From NCBI GenBank assembly GCA_016935885.1, contig JAFGQA010000154.1:6770-70769 (forward strand): a stretch of DNA of 64,000 nucleotides, read 5' to 3'. Each line of letters begins with the position of its first letter. The first letter of the stretch is position 1. The notes below the pieces were generated by a model. It searched no databases and was not told the origin of the DNA. It saw only the letters and a list, made by a program, of their open reading frames with translations. The stretch comes from Phycisphaerae bacterium (GTDB lineage Bacteria; Planctomycetota; Phycisphaerae; UBA1845; UTPLA1). The position numbers and the translations under genes were made by a program. This document shows positions 25,200 to 36,012 of the stretch, in pieces.

Positions 25200-28100
25200 A
25201 TGAGTTGTCGTCTGTCAATCCATCGAAACATGGTCGCGGTCTGCTTAGGCGGCTGCCTTCTTGGGCTGTCGCTCGGTCTGACCTGCCTGCCGGGAGGCGA
25301 TGCCCCGTTTGATCCTACAGTTCCCGCAGGCAATCGACCTCCGCGGATCATCATCACAGACATCATCACGCCCTCGGGCGACAACTTCGCCCAGCAGGGC
25401 GAGCCCATCACCGTGGTGTTCTCAGGAGAGGACGGCGAGGACACGGCCACGGTGCGGGTTTTCGCCTCGACGTCGCCGAATCCAACGCCGGCGGACGAGA
25501 TCACCATCATGCAAGGTTTTGCCCTCGGTCCCGGTGCGGCTACAGGGACGGCGAGATGGAACACGAGTGACGTCGTGGTTGGGACCTATTACGTCTTTGC
25601 TGAGATCGACGATCGGACGTACGACACGGGCGACGGCTCCGGCAACGCGCCCGTCCGTGTCACCGCGAGCGATCCCGTGACCATTTCGCAGGCGGGCACG
25701 GCGCCGGAGAACGGCTCGCCGACCATCGAGATGAAGCTCCCGTCCGCTGACGCCGGCGTCAGCAACAAGGACTTCGTCACGATTCGTTTTCTGGTCAAGG
25801 ACCCCAACAGCGACACAGACGACATCGCGCTCACGTACTACTTCGACACCGACCGCAGTGTGGCGAACGACGCGGTCCATCTATTCGACGCTTCGCTTGA
25901 GAATCAGACCGACCTGGACAACCGCACCATCTCGGCGGTTCTCCGGCAGGAGTTCCTGAACGCAGGCATCGCACTCTCCTCATCAGCCTCCGTCTCGGTG
26001 CAGGAATCGGGCAACGCGTGGCGCATCTTGGACGTCCTGCGCAGTTACACGATCACGAATATCGGCAACCGGCTAAAGGTTGAGGACGTCACCGACGCGC
26101 CGCTGGTGGTGGGGACGGACACCGTTACCGCGGGCACGACGGCACCCGATCAATTCATCCAGATGCAATTGGACGTCGAGATCGACCTTGACCAGTTGCG
26201 GTTCCGCCGGGAGACCGACGAGGGGGGTCGTCCGTTGCCGTATTACGTCCGCGTGCGTGCGGATGACGGCAACGGCGGCGTAGTGGACAAGTATGCCGTG
26301 GGGGCGGTCCGCGTGCTGGCCTCCGCGTATGACGTGGTGGATCTCAAGGGCGTCGGCGGATGGGTGGCTGGCGCAACTTGGCAGGGGTTCAACGGATTCC
26401 CCAATGACGAATCCCGGGGGAGTCGCGCTGGAAGTGCGTTCGCCGCGTTGGATGATCTGGACGGAGACGGTTTGGATGATTTCGCGATCGCTTCACGAAC
26501 GGCAAGTCCCAGTCAAAGGGCCGGCGTGGGCGAAGTTACTCTGGTCTACGGCCGTTCGCGGTGGGTGGACCCGGATAGCCCCACGCCCCAAGACGCCCAA
26601 GGCCGCTATGCCGGCGTGATCGATCTGAACACGGCGGGCACGATTGTGCCTTTTCCAGAGGATGATGGCCGTTTCGGGCGCGTGTTCTATATCCGCGGCA
26701 CGACCATGCCGGGCCAAGCCGTCTGGCGTGCCGACGATGACGACGACGGCGGCGGTTTCGCATCGGGTTGCGGCAGCCTGGGCGTCATCTCGATGGTGAT
26801 GATGCCGGACATCACCGGCGACGGCGTCGATGAGTTGCTTGTCGGATCACCCTTTGTCGATGATGTTGCTGATTTCGAGGACCTCGATCCTTGTGACAAC
26901 TGCACCTTCACCGACGACCAATCCCCCTCGCTGACCTGCTTCGGCGACCCTGAGTTCACCAACGAACCCATCTCGACGGACGTGGACGATATCCAACCCG
27001 ACAGCGGGCCTCTCGACGGCAACACCGACGGCTGGTTGCCCCTCAATCCGGCTAACGTCGGGCCATTCACCCAGCCAAACGTCGAAATGGATATCGAGGG
27101 GCGCCTCCTATCGCTGGCCACTTTCCGCGTATTCATCGAGGGCACCGTCGAGGCTGACGAGGAGGTTCACTTCGGTCCGTTCACAGCTCGGATTCAGCTT
27201 GAGAATGTAAACGGCCCATACCGAGACGTAACGATCGTGCCGGATCCGGACGAAGGCCAGTTCGGTGGTGAAGGCAACCCAGTGATGATCATATTCTCGG
27301 TGCAGGATTCCAAGATCGGCAACACCGATCCGGCGACGGATCCGGTGCCGCCCTCGGTGTACGACGGCGTATTCAACATCTTTCTCAGATTGCCCACCGA
27401 TTATCCAACAGGTCAGATAAGCATCGAGACGTTCCGGGTAGAAGTCACGGGCCTCATCGTGCAGCCGGAGACCCACGCGATCCAGTACACGTACTTGGAT
27501 GGGCTGCCTCCTTTTGGGATACCGTTTCCAGTCTCCAACAACGAGAGTTGCGCGGATATCGAGCCGATCCCGGTCGATTTGCGCTTGATTGGGGAACAGG
27601 CGCCGGCCGACCCCCCCATGAACCGCAGTGAAGATGTCAACAATCGTGACGGTCAGTTGTGTGACGCCTTGGGCGTCTTCGGCAGGAACGTTGGCCTGAC
27701 CAACGACGACCCTGGCACGCCGCGCCGCCCCGGCTACAGGTCCGGCATTGTCTATGTCGCCGCTGGTGACGAATTGGTGATGACCACCAACGAGGAGGGC
27801 CTTTACAACGGTGACGGGTGCCAAAACGTGGGCCTCGGGAACTTCGGGCAGGAACCGCGTGGCCACGGCTGTGGAGAGAGCATTCGCGGAGCCCGATTCC
27901 GCGGCGCGTGGTACCAGCCTGACGGGCGCGACGGGGCCCTTGGACCGATGCCCGGTCCTTATGACCCTTATTCGCTGTTTGGCTACACCATTGATGTGAT
28001 GCCGGACATCAACACGTATTACGGCGACACGGAGTTGCTCATCTCCTCGCCGGCGGGAGGCAGGTACGCCGACGTCATGAGAGTGGACCTGAGCGATGCC

Positions 28101-30131
28101 CTGATGGGCTCCTACGTCGCGGCGGACGGGACCAGCAGGATCGCGGATTTCGATTTCGCGGCCATCCCCAGCCGCGTGCTGGCGGCGGAGCTGCGTATCT
28201 CGGGAACGGCCGAGAACATGCCCCGTTTGCGGCTTCGCGTCAACGATGTGAGTGGCGCTGCCCTTGAGGCCACGTCGACCGAGGCGCTGTTGTGGCGGGG
28301 CGCCGGCGACGACGGGACCATCGAGTATGACGAGATCTTCACCGGACCCTACAACTTCGGGGGCATCCGGATGGAGTTCCCGCTGTACACGATGGGGGAC
28401 GCCGGCCTACTCGACGAGGTGTTCCTCGGCGGTGTTGGCTCGCTGACGTTGGACATTCTTCCTGACGGGCTGTTGGCGGACTCCTCCGCCATCATCGACA
28501 GCGCAATCTTGGTGGTCGAGATCCTTGAGGCCAACACCGGCTATGTGACGGTGATCGAAAGCCGCGACTACACCGACGACGACCCCCAGACGGCGGAGTG
28601 CAACCACGCGGACATCCAGACCGGCGGCGACCAGGAGGGCGGCTTCGCCCGGCCCATGTCCTGGCCCTCCACCGGCTGCGATACCGACGGCAGCGATCCA
28701 CCCGAGCGCGAACACTGTTTCCCGAACGAGACCTTGACGCTGGCGGCCGAGTTGCCGGGTGACGCGTTCGGATGGGCCCACTATGCCGGCGACCTGGATC
28801 TCGATGGGATCGCCGACATTATTTGCGGCGCGCCGCTGAGTGACAGCTATCCCTACCCCACGGATGGGAGCGTGGATCTGGGGCTTTGCCCTCCAGAAGA
28901 TGAGGGCGCGTTGATTGACAACGGCAAGGTGTACGTCATCTACGGGCGGAGGAACCTCGGTAGTGGCCTCCCCTGTGAGTTTGAGCGGTTCGAGATCCGC
29001 GGAACGCACGACGACGACCAGTTCGGCCGCGTGCAGGGTAATGCGGGGGATGTCAACGGCGACGGCAATGACGACATCTTCTTTGCCGCGGAGGGTTACG
29101 ACGCCGTTGTCAATACTGAGGGTGTGCCGGTGACCGGTGTTGATGCCGGCTTCGTCGGCGTCCTGTTCGGTAACCCGACCCTCACCGGCGAAGTCGCCGT
29201 GAACGCCGAGCGTGTTGGCACCGGGAACTTCCTCGGCTGCAGGTTTGTTGGAGGTTCCGCGGGCGCGCGATTGGGTGGCGGCGGCGGGCCGAGGTCGATT
29301 TCCTGTGCCGCAGGCGCGGCGACCCTTACACAGCCCGTCATGGAGCGTGATCAATACGGCGTTTCCAGCGCCGGCGACTTCAATCTCGACGGCTACGCCG
29401 ACCTGCTGATTACAGCTCCCGGCCAAAGCTGGCCCGGCGCCTCGGTCGTTTTCGGCGGTGTCGTCAGCGACGGCGAGACGGTCACCATCAACAGCGTCGT
29501 GTACGAGTTCGATACGGACGGCAGCGGTACGGAGAAGGGCCATGTTCCCGTTGAAGTTCCCGCCGTGACGGCAGAGATGGCTCAAATCGGTCTACTGCAC
29601 GCGATGGAACTCACGTCCGCCGAGACCCTGAATGTCGCGTCGATCCAATCGAGGCACCAGTTCCCTGCGCCGCTGCCAGACGTCCCCACGCTCACCTTCC
29701 TCGCTCGCCATCCGGGCCGCTTCGATGTGAAGACCACCGGCGCGAACATCTTCGTGGAGACGTTCGCGCGTCAGGGGGTGTCGTATCTGGTTTTTGGGGA
29801 CCACAGCTTGTTGAACAACAAGGTGTTTGTCCTGCCCGACGACTTGAACCGGCGTGATGCCAGGGGCAATCGCGTTCTGAGGGGCCTCGTGTTCGTGTCC
29901 GGTTATGAGCGGAACGAGGGCGAGGACGATCCCACACCCGATGAGGCGCCGATCGAAGTGGTGGCTCGGGTTGGCGACGTCGACGGAGACGGTTTTGACG
30001 ACATCTTCCTGGGCGCTCCGGAAGCAGACTTCATCAACATTCTTGCCCCGAGTGAAAGGCGGAAGGCCGCGGGTGATGCGTATCTCATCTACGGCAACGA
30101 GTTCGGGCTGAACAAGTCCACGGCGCCGTAA
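25200..30131 (+). CDS. Giant exported FG-GAP repeat protein
   Basis: About 1,643 residues. The ATG at 25200 follows GGAGGTGA. A signal peptide (NMVAVCLGGCLLGLSLGLTC) ends at a possible lipid Cys with an atypical Thr before it. Seven FG-GAP/integrin-alpha type Ca-binding motifs are spread over the protein, e.g. DDLDGDGLDDFAIAS (about residue 415), DITGDGVDELLVGSP, GDLDLDGIADIICGAP, GDVNGDGNDDIFFAA, GDFNLDGYADLLITAP and GDVDGDGFDDIFLGAP (about 1590), a beta-propeller split by long inserted beta domains. An N-terminal segment looks Ig/cadherin-like. It is likely a cell-surface or secreted adhesion or binding protein and a possible cargo of the secretion system. A hairpin terminator follows. Confidence 0.88.
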   Translation: MSCRLSIHRNMVAVCLGGCLLGLSLGLTCLPGGDAPFDPTVPAGNRPPRIIITDIITPSGDNFAQQGEPITVVFSGEDGEDTATVRVFASTSPNPTPADEITIMQGFALGPGAATGTARWNTSDVVVGTYYVFAEIDDRTYDTGDGSGNAPVRVTASDPVTISQAGTAPENGSPTIEMKLPSADAGVSNKDFVTIRFLVKDPNSDTDDIALTYYFDTDRSVANDAVHLFDASLENQTDLDNRTISAVLRQEFLNAGIALSSSASVSVQESGNAWRILDVLRSYTITNIGNRLKVEDVTDAPLVVGTDTVTAGTTAPDQFIQMQLDVEIDLDQLRFRRETDEGGRPLPYYVRVRADDGNGGVVDKYAVGAVRVLASAYDVVDLKGVGGWVAGATWQGFNGFPNDESRGSRAGSAFAALDDLDGDGLDDFAIASRTASPSQRAGVGEVTLVYGRSRWVDPDSPTPQDAQGRYAGVIDLNTAGTIVPFPEDDGRFGRVFYIRGTTMPGQAVWRADDDDDGGGFASGCGSLGVISMVMMPDITGDGVDELLVGSPFVDDVADFEDLDPCDNCTFTDDQSPSLTCFGDPEFTNEPISTDVDDIQPDSGPLDGNTDGWLPLNPANVGPFTQPNVEMDIEGRLLSLATFRVFIEGTVEADEEVHFGPFTARIQLENVNGPYRDVTIVPDPDEGQFGGEGNPVMIIFSVQDSKIGNTDPATDPVPPSVYDGVFNIFLRLPTDYPTGQISIETFRVEVTGLIVQPETHAIQYTYLDGLPPFGIPFPVSNNESCADIEPIPVDLRLIGEQAPADPPMNRSEDVNNRDGQLCDALGVFGRNVGLTNDDPGTPRRPGYRSGIVYVAAGDELVMTTNEEGLYNGDGCQNVGLGNFGQEPRGHGCGESIRGARFRGAWYQPDGRDGALGPMPGPYDPYSLFGYTIDVMPDINTYYGDTELLISSPAGGRYADVMRVDLSDALMGSYVAADGTSRIADFDFAAIPSRVLAAELRISGTAENMPRLRLRVNDVSGAALEATSTEALLWRGAGDDGTIEYDEIFTGPYNFGGIRMEFPLYTMGDAGLLDEVFLGGVGSLTLDILPDGLLADSSAIIDSAILVVEILEANTGYVTVIESRDYTDDDPQTAECNHADIQTGGDQEGGFARPMSWPSTGCDTDGSDPPEREHCFPNETLTLAAELPGDAFGWAHYAGDLDLDGIADIICGAPLSDSYPYPTDGSVDLGLCPPEDEGALIDNGKVYVIYGRRNLGSGLPCEFERFEIRGTHDDDQFGRVQGNAGDVNGDGNDDIFFAAEGYDAVVNTEGVPVTGVDAGFVGVLFGNPTLTGEVAVNAERVGTGNFLGCRFVGGSAGARLGGGGGPRSISCAAGAATLTQPVMERDQYGVSSAGDFNLDGYADLLITAPGQSWPGASVVFGGVVSDGETVTINSVVYEFDTDGSGTEKGHVPVEVPAVTAEMAQIGLLHAMELTSAETLNVASIQSRHQFPAPLPDVPTLTFLARHPGRFDVKTTGANIFVETFARQGVSYLVFGDHSLLNNKVFVLPDDLNRRDARGNRVLRGLVFVSGYERNEGEDDPTPDEAPIEVVARVGDVDGDGFDDIFLGAPEADFINILAPSERRKAAGDAYLIYGNEFGLNKSTAP

Positions 30132-30205
30132 GATCGCGACGCTCGCTTGCCAATGCGGTCGCCTGTCCGTCTGGGCGGCCGCCACAGTCTTGTCAGAAAC
30201 AACAG

Positions 30206-30235
30206 GGCGGTCGGATCCCTTCAGATCCGACCGCC
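30206..30235 (+). terminator. Hairpin terminator after the FG-GAP gene
   Basis: Perfect 12-bp arms GGCGGTCGGATC (30206-30217) and GATCCGACCGCC (30224-30235) with a six-base loop, 75 bases after the stop. There is only a weak T run after it, so termination efficiency is uncertain. Confidence 0.6.
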
Positions 30236-30360
30236 TCGCTTCTTGAGGGCAGCGCCAGCCACGGCGGGTAGGGTGCGTCTTGACGGACCCTGCTTTGGCT
30301 TGCCGTCTGGCGGATCAACCGAGTGCAGGTCGATGCCAAGCAGGCTATCATACGACATTG

Positions 30361-32331
30361 ATGCCAGATCAAGCCGAGGTCATCGTCATCGGGGGCGGTC
30401 ATGCCGGCGCCGAGGCCGCGTGGGCCGCCGCGCGCCTCGGTGTACCGACCACCATGGTAACGATGGACTTCTCGGCGATCGGCCGGATGAGCTGCAATCC
30501 GGCCATCGGCGGCATCGCCAAGGGGCAGATGGTCCGCGAGGTCGACGCGCTGGGCGGCCTGATGGGCCTGGCGACCGATGCGGGGGGGATCCAGTTTCGC
30601 ATCCTGAACCGAAGGAAGGGGCCTGCCGTTCAGGCGCCACGGGCACAGTGCGACCGCGGGCTGTACGCGGCGGCGGTTCAACGGTTGCTCTCGTCAACGC
30701 CGAACTTGACCATCGTCGAAGGCCTCGTCGAGGACGTCGAGGTCGATTCTCCGGCCGGTTCATCCGAGCCGGTCGTGAAGGCCGTCCGCCTGACCGACGG
30801 TCGAAGCCTCCGCTGCCGCAGCGTCGTCATCACGTCGGGCACGTTCCTCCGGGGCGTCATGCATACCGGCGAGCGCCAGACGGTCGGAGGCCGGCTCGGC
30901 GAGCCCAGCGCGGATGGACTCAGCGCGGCGTTGGAGCGCTTGGGCCACAAGCTGGGCCGCCTCAAAACGGGAACACCCCCGCGCGTGGCTCGCGACTCGC
31001 TTGATTACGGGCAACTGGAGGAGCAACCGCCCGACGACGCACCCATTCCGTTCTCGTTCATGAACGACGAGATCACCCAGCCGCAGGTGCCTTGCTGGAT
31101 CACGTACACCAACCAACGAACACACGAGTTGATCCGCGCGAATCTGCATCGCGCCCCGCTCTACAGCGGGCAGATCACCTCGACGGGGCCTCGCTATTGC
31201 CCGAGCATCGAGTACAAGGTCGTGCGTTTCGCGGACAAGCCGCGGCATCAACTGTTTCTCGAACCGGAAGGGTACGACAGCGACTGGATCTACTGCAATG
31301 GGCTCGCGACGTCGCTGCCAACGGACGTGCAGGAACAGATGGTGCGGTCGATTGCAGGGCTCGAGCGAGCCGAGATCGTGCAGATGGGCTATGCGATCGA
31401 GTACGACTACGTGCCGCCGCAGCAAACGCGGGCCACGCTCGAGAGCAAGAAGGTCAGCGGCTTGTACCTGGCAGGTCAGATCAACGGCACAAGCGGCTAC
31501 GAGGAGGCGGCGGGGCAGGGCCTCGTCGCTGGCGTCAATGCCGCTCGGCACGTCCTCGGAGGTCCGCCGCTGGTCCTTGGTCGCGATCAGGGCTACATCG
31601 GCGTCCTGATAGACGACCTGGTGACGAAGGGCACGATCGAGCCCTATCGGATGTTCACGTCGCGGGCCGAGTATCGCCTGCTGCTGCGGAGTGACAACGC
31701 AGACGCCCGGTTGACGCCGATCGGCCGCGCGTTCGGCTTGGTCGACGATGCCCGCTGGGAGCGGTACTGCCGGAAGCAGGCGGCGATCGAGTCGTTCGAG
31801 GCCTGGGCGAGCAGTCGGCACCACAAAGGCAGGCGGCTATCGGACTGGCTCAAAGTGAGTCCGGAAACCCTCGTGGTGCATCCGTCCCGGTGGTGCTGTC
31901 CCGGGCGAGACGCCCGTGCCACCAGGCTGATGGCGCCCGCCTCCACTCGGCCCGACGGCGACGGCGCGTCCGCGATCGACGTGATCGACTGGCACGCGTG
32001 GAGGCGGACGTTGCCCGACGCTCTCCGCGCCGGCGGCGAGGCCTTGTTGGACGAGGCGATGACGGCCGCGAGAAACGCGGCAAAGTACGACGGCTACATC
32101 CGCCGCCAACAGCGCGAAGTCGAGCGCTTTCGCCGAATGGAGTCACGCCGCATCCCGGACGGTTTCGACTTCGCGACCATCAAGCAGCTCAGGCTCGAGG
32201 CCCGGGAAAAGCTGTCGTCCATTTGCCCGCGCAGCATCGGCCAGGCCCAGCGAATCGACGGCATCAGCCCGGCGGACATCGCCGTAGTCATGCTGTACCT
32301 CGAAGGCGCGCGGCGGCGGAAGGCCCAGTAA
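30361..32331 (+). CDS. mnmG: tRNA uridine-5-carboxymethylaminomethyl modification enzyme MnmG
   Basis: A predicted 656-residue FAD enzyme that with MnmE modifies U34 of tRNAs. Visible are [79 protein letters not shown] and the C-terminal [22 protein letters not shown], all typical. The ATG at 30361 precedes MPDQAEVIV; an upstream frame start at 30280 adds residues ([10 protein letters not shown]) encoded by a dispersed repeat. The protein is longer than usual because of an in-frame insertion at about residues 505-535 ([13 protein letters not shown]), a copy of the MITE core. Its position, just before the C-terminal helical domain, may tolerate it. Confidence 0.95.
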   Translation: MPDQAEVIVIGGGHAGAEAAWAAARLGVPTTMVTMDFSAIGRMSCNPAIGGIAKGQMVREVDALGGLMGLATDAGGIQFRILNRRKGPAVQAPRAQCDRGLYAAAVQRLLSSTPNLTIVEGLVEDVEVDSPAGSSEPVVKAVRLTDGRSLRCRSVVITSGTFLRGVMHTGERQTVGGRLGEPSADGLSAALERLGHKLGRLKTGTPPRVARDSLDYGQLEEQPPDDAPIPFSFMNDEITQPQVPCWITYTNQRTHELIRANLHRAPLYSGQITSTGPRYCPSIEYKVVRFADKPRHQLFLEPEGYDSDWIYCNGLATSLPTDVQEQMVRSIAGLERAEIVQMGYAIEYDYVPPQQTRATLESKKVSGLYLAGQINGTSGYEEAAGQGLVAGVNAARHVLGGPPLVLGRDQGYIGVLIDDLVTKGTIEPYRMFTSRAEYRLLLRSDNADARLTPIGRAFGLVDDARWERYCRKQAAIESFEAWASSRHHKGRRLSDWLKVSPETLVVHPSRWCCPGRDARATRLMAPASTRPDGDGASAIDVIDWHAWRRTLPDALRAGGEALLDEAMTAARNAAKYDGYIRRQQREVERFRRMESRRIPDGFDFATIKQLRLEAREKLSSICPRSIGQAQRIDGISPADIAVVMLYLEGARRRKAQ

Positions 32332-32341
32332 GCCGCCCACC

Positions 32342-33058
32342 GTGGATTCACGGGCTACCCTCCATCCCGCCGTGTGGCACACGTCACGTGGCCCGCGTCA
32401 CGTGACACCGACGCCCAAGGCAGTGGTCCATCACGCGCTTCGGCGGGCGGCCACGTCACAGTCTTCAGATCGTTCCTTGGAAGAGAACACGTACTCACGG
32501 CCTCGCGTAGGGGCGCCTCGGGGTTGAGCCGGCTCGTTGGTACTCGGCGTGGCTCCTGCTCAGCAGCCCGTGGTAGAAGGGAGAACAGAGGGCAGGTGGC
32601 ACTGGCAGCTTGAGCAGTTCACGCTCGCCTGTGACTGTGGCACGGGCGTCTCGCCCGTGAATCCACCGCCGAGACGGCGGTGCCACAGGTGCATCCAACC
32701 GTGAAGTGCTCTTGCCTGCCAGTGTGTATGCCCCGTGCGCCCACTGGAGAGACCACACGGGCGGGCAAGCCGCCCGTGGCACCCAGAACCCAATGCCGTC
32801 GGGAGCGTCACGGCCCCCCAGCTCAGCAGCCCGGTGGTAAAAGAAAAGACAGCGGTTCGGAGACGCCGTTCCTGACTGTGACAACCACCGGCTTTGGCGC
32901 CGGTGCCACAGTCTCGCCACGGCTGTCAGTGCCACGCTCGGGAACGTCCGAGAGGATGCGTGCGCGCGCTACCCGAGCGGCCGGCAGAAAGTGGGATCAA
33001 GTCCGCCGCCGCCCAGAACGATACTTCGATGGTTGTTAAACTAGGGGGATTAGGTAGA
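32342..33058. repeat. Repeat-rich gap, composite MITE remnant
   Basis: This 700-base gap has no convincing gene. Bases 32559-32688 are a composite MITE copy: the left end CAGCAGCCCGTGGTAGAAGG, a different middle, then GGCACGGGCGTCTCGCCCGTG and CCGCCGAGACGGCGGTGCCAC palindromes. Bases 32735-32785 carry a GGGCAAGCCGCCCGTGGCAC repeat also seen at 15295-15345 and 20030-20060. Confidence 0.65.
32822..32929. mobile_element. MITE-like element, diverged copy D
   Basis: A diverged relative of copies A and B: the left end CTCAGCAGCCCGGTGG, the middle ttcggagacgccgttcctga, the palindrome CCACCGGCTTTGGCGCCGGTG and the right end CCACGGCTGTCAG. It lies 130 bases before the HTH-receiver gene. Confidence 0.7.
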
Positions 33059-33700
33059 ATGCGCGGGCAGGACGACTTGGACGAACGAGCGGCCGTGGCG
33101 GCGGCCCTCGACAGCAAGGTGTGCTCAGGGTGGCGTGTGAAGACCGTTTACACCACAGGTGAAGTCGCGGAGATCTGCAACATCAGCCAGCAGACGGTGA
33201 TCCGTTGCTTCGATGACGGGCGCCTCCGGGGGTTCCGCGTGCCCGGGTCGAAATTCCGCCGGATCCCGCGTGACGCGCTGCTCGAATTCATGAAGTCCAA
33301 CGGGATCCCGCTGGACCACCTTGATTCCGGCAAGACGCGCGTCTTGGTTGTGGACGACGACGCGGCCATTGTCGAGATGCTCGAGGACCTTCTCACCCGT
33401 GACGGGCGTTTCGACGTCAAGTCCGCCACAAACGGCTTCGATGCCGGCGCCCTGACGCAGGAGTTCAAACCGGATATCCTGCTCCTGGACTACATGTTGC
33501 CGGACATTAACGGAAACGTGGTCTGCGAACGCGTCCGGAAGGATCCAAGCCTGGCCCGAACGAAGATCATCATCGTCTCCGGTGCCGTCTCCGAGGCGGA
33601 AGTCGAGCAGCTAAAGCAAGCAGGTGCGGATGACTTCATCAAGAAGCCGTTCGACGTTGACACATTGATCACCCGCATGGTTGAGCTGTTGCAGGCGTAG
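33059..33700 (+). CDS. HTH (excisionase/MerR-type)-receiver protein
   Basis: A predicted 213-residue protein with the domain order reversed from classic regulators: an N-terminal helix-turn-helix of the excisionase/MerR type (TVYTTGEVAEICNISQQTVIRCFDDGRLRGFRVPGSKFRRIP, about residues 29-70), then a complete receiver (LVVDDDAA, phospho-acceptor D144 in ILLLDYMLP, KKPF near the end). The ATG at 33059 follows TTAGGTAG; an ATG at 33029 is also possible, and longer starts run into repeats. The HDOD-kinase gene 53 bases downstream is its probable partner. It may bind DNA or, as in similar planctomycete proteins, act as a targeting domain. Confidence 0.87.
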   Translation: MRGQDDLDERAAVAAALDSKVCSGWRVKTVYTTGEVAEICNISQQTVIRCFDDGRLRGFRVPGSKFRRIPRDALLEFMKSNGIPLDHLDSGKTRVLVVDDDAAIVEMLEDLLTRDGRFDVKSATNGFDAGALTQEFKPDILLLDYMLPDINGNVVCERVRKDPSLARTKIIIVSGAVSEAEVEQLKQAGADDFIKKPFDVDTLITRMVELLQA

Positions 33701-33753
33701 GTCGTGGAGGCCGGCCAACCTGACGTGATGATGGGGGCGGAAAAGAGGCCGTC

Positions 33754-36012
33754 ATGCCTTCCATGGCACCCAGTGGCACGGAGTCGCAGAAGGTTGAGCT
33801 GATCCTGGCTCAACTCGACAGCCTGCCGCCGCTTGCGCCGGTGGCCACGCGTATTCTCGCCCTTACGGAAGATTCGAAGAGCAACGCCAGGCAGATCATC
33901 GAGCTGGTGGAGAGCGATCCCGCGCTGGCGGCACGAGTCTTGTCGTTGCTGAGCCGCGTCGAGCACGGCATGCGGCGCGAGGCGATCACGATCAAGAATG
34001 CCGTCCTGATGCTCGGATTCGACACCGTTCGCCAGTTGACGCTGGCGATCAAGGTCATGGAGGTGTTCGGTTCCACCGCCCGGCCAGGCGACGCGAGCGA
34101 CTTCGATCGTACCGAGTTTTGGAAGCACTGTCTCGGCGTCGCGTGCGCGGCGCGGCGGATCGCCATGTCGGTTCCAGCGGCCGTTCAGCCGGAAGAAGCC
34201 TTCGTGTTGGGCCTGCTGCACGACATCGGCAAGGACGCCCTGAACGCCACGATGCCCAAAAGCTTCGGACGCATCATACGCAAAAGCAAGCAGACACGCG
34301 CGGACATCTCGGACGTTGAGCGGGCGATCCTCGGCGTGGATCACATGGTGGTCGGCCATCGGCTTGCGGAGCGATGGGGCCTGCCGCGACGATTGGTCGA
34401 GTGCATCTGGCTCCACCATCATGAGGCCGAGGCGTTGCCGGCGTCCGTCGCGGCCGGCCGGCACGTGCAGATCGTTCAACTGGCGGACACGATCGTACGC
34501 GAACATCGAATTGGCTTCTCCGGGAATCACCACATTCCAATTTCATCCCGCGAACTGGCGGCGCGGCTGCGTCTGTCCGAATCAGATCGACTTGGGATTG
34601 TGGAAGCGCTGGCGGAGGAGATCGAATCCCGCGCCGCCTGGATCGGCACCGATGAGATCAGCAGCAGCGAGGTGTACCTGAAGGCGCTATTGCGGTCCAC
34701 GGAGGAGCTGACGACGGCCAACAGCGACTTGTCTGAACAGAACAGGCGCCTGGAACGCAAGGCGGGGTACTTCGCCGCCTTGGGCTGGCTGAACCAAGCG
34801 GTCTCACCCGGCGCGGCGGTCCACGAAGTCTGCGGGGCGGGAGCCGAGGTCCTTCGGCGGGCGCTGTCGGTTCCCGTGGTTTTGACCTTTGTGGACAGCG
34901 AGGACGCGCGTTGGCTCGATATCGGATTGTCGGACGGTTCCATACACAGCGAGATCCTGGAGCTGCCGCCTGACACACCGCATCAGTCTGGTGACAAGAC
35001 GATGGCACTTCAATCCGCCATGGCGGGCACATGGATCGCCCCACCGGGCCAGTCCTTCAGCGGCTTGATCGACCGCTACCGCGGCGTGTTCGCCCCCGGC
35101 CCGGTTTGGCTGTTGCCGCTGGTCCGCGAGCGGCGGTGGGTGGGCGGCGCACTGTTCGCCGTGGACGGCGAGGCCGTCGGACAGCTTCGCGGCGACGGCA
35201 CGGCCATCGAGGCGGTCAGCTCCGCGGTTGGACTCGTTCTGGCCCAGGCGCAGGCGCAGACGGCCGCCGTCGCCCTGAGCGATGAACTTGCCGAGGCAAA
35301 CCGCCGGTTGTCTTCGATGCAACCGGAACTGCTGCGGGCGAAGACCTTGGAGACAGTGGTCGCCATGGCGGCCGGCGCGGCGCACGAGCTGAATAACCCG
35401 CTGGCCGTGATCTCCGGCCGGGCACAGATGCTCCGCGACCGGGCGGGCGAGCAGGAAGGCCGCGACATCCTGGGGGCGATCGTCGATCAGGCCCACGCCT
35501 GTAGCGACATCGTGACGGAGTTGATGGAATTCGCCCAGCCGCGTACGCCCTCTCCCAGTGAGATTGACCTGGGGAAATGCCTCGATTCGCTCAGGACTGA
35601 GTTGGCCTCCGCGGCATTATTGGCTCCGTCCGCCTTCTCGATCGAGGTGCCGTCCGATACGCCGCCGGTTCGTTTTGACGATGAGCAGCTCACGCGACTG
35701 TTCCGGGAACTGATCAAGAACGCCATCGAGGCGACGGACGCGTCTTCCCGGCGGTTGACCGTCAAGGCCACGGGTGATTTGACCGACAAGAACATCGTCG
35801 TGGTTGTGGCCGACAACGGGCGTGGCATGACGGAAGAAGTGCGAAGCCGGGCAACCGATCCGTTCTTCTCCCACCGCCCCGCCGGTCGGGGTCGCGGCCT
35901 CGGGCTTGCCCGGGTCCACCGCTGGCTCCAGCAGAATGGCGGCACGATCAGGATCGACAGCGAACCGGGACAAGGCACACGCGTGGAGGTGCAGCTACCG
36001 GCTACTGGCTGA
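33754..36012 (+). CDS. HDOD-GAF-histidine kinase fusion
   Basis: A 752-residue cytoplasmic protein. HDOD domain about residues 12-230 (LDSLPPLAPVATRILALTED; LLHDIGKDALNATMP; WLHHHEAEALP), a coiled stretch (SSSEVYLKALLRSTEELTTANSDLSEQNRRLERKAG written here in part only as TEELTTANSDLSEQN), a GAF-like domain (about 335-505), then HisKA with H544 in GAAHELNNPLAVISG and HATPase-c with ELIKNAIEAT, DNGRGMTEE and GRGRGLGLARVHRWL. HDOD domains act as output or scaffold in chemotaxis and cell-cycle signalling; here one is fused to a kinase that may signal to the upstream receiver. Note HD residues are partly conserved (HDIGKD), unlike many inactive HDODs. Confidence 0.9.
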   Translation: MPSMAPSGTESQKVELILAQLDSLPPLAPVATRILALTEDSKSNARQIIELVESDPALAARVLSLLSRVEHGMRREAITIKNAVLMLGFDTVRQLTLAIKVMEVFGSTARPGDASDFDRTEFWKHCLGVACAARRIAMSVPAAVQPEEAFVLGLLHDIGKDALNATMPKSFGRIIRKSKQTRADISDVERAILGVDHMVVGHRLAERWGLPRRLVECIWLHHHEAEALPASVAAGRHVQIVQLADTIVREHRIGFSGNHHIPISSRELAARLRLSESDRLGIVEALAEEIESRAAWIGTDEISSSEVYLKALLRSTEELTTANSDLSEQNRRLERKAGYFAALGWLNQAVSPGAAVHEVCGAGAEVLRRALSVPVVLTFVDSEDARWLDIGLSDGSIHSEILELPPDTPHQSGDKTMALQSAMAGTWIAPPGQSFSGLIDRYRGVFAPGPVWLLPLVRERRWVGGALFAVDGEAVGQLRGDGTAIEAVSSAVGLVLAQAQAQTAAVALSDELAEANRRLSSMQPELLRAKTLETVVAMAAGAAHELNNPLAVISGRAQMLRDRAGEQEGRDILGAIVDQAHACSDIVTELMEFAQPRTPSPSEIDLGKCLDSLRTELASAALLAPSAFSIEVPSDTPPVRFDDEQLTRLFRELIKNAIEATDASSRRLTVKATGDLTDKNIVVVVADNGRGMTEEVRSRATDPFFSHRPAGRGRGLGLARVHRWLQQNGGTIRIDSEPGQGTRVEVQLPATG

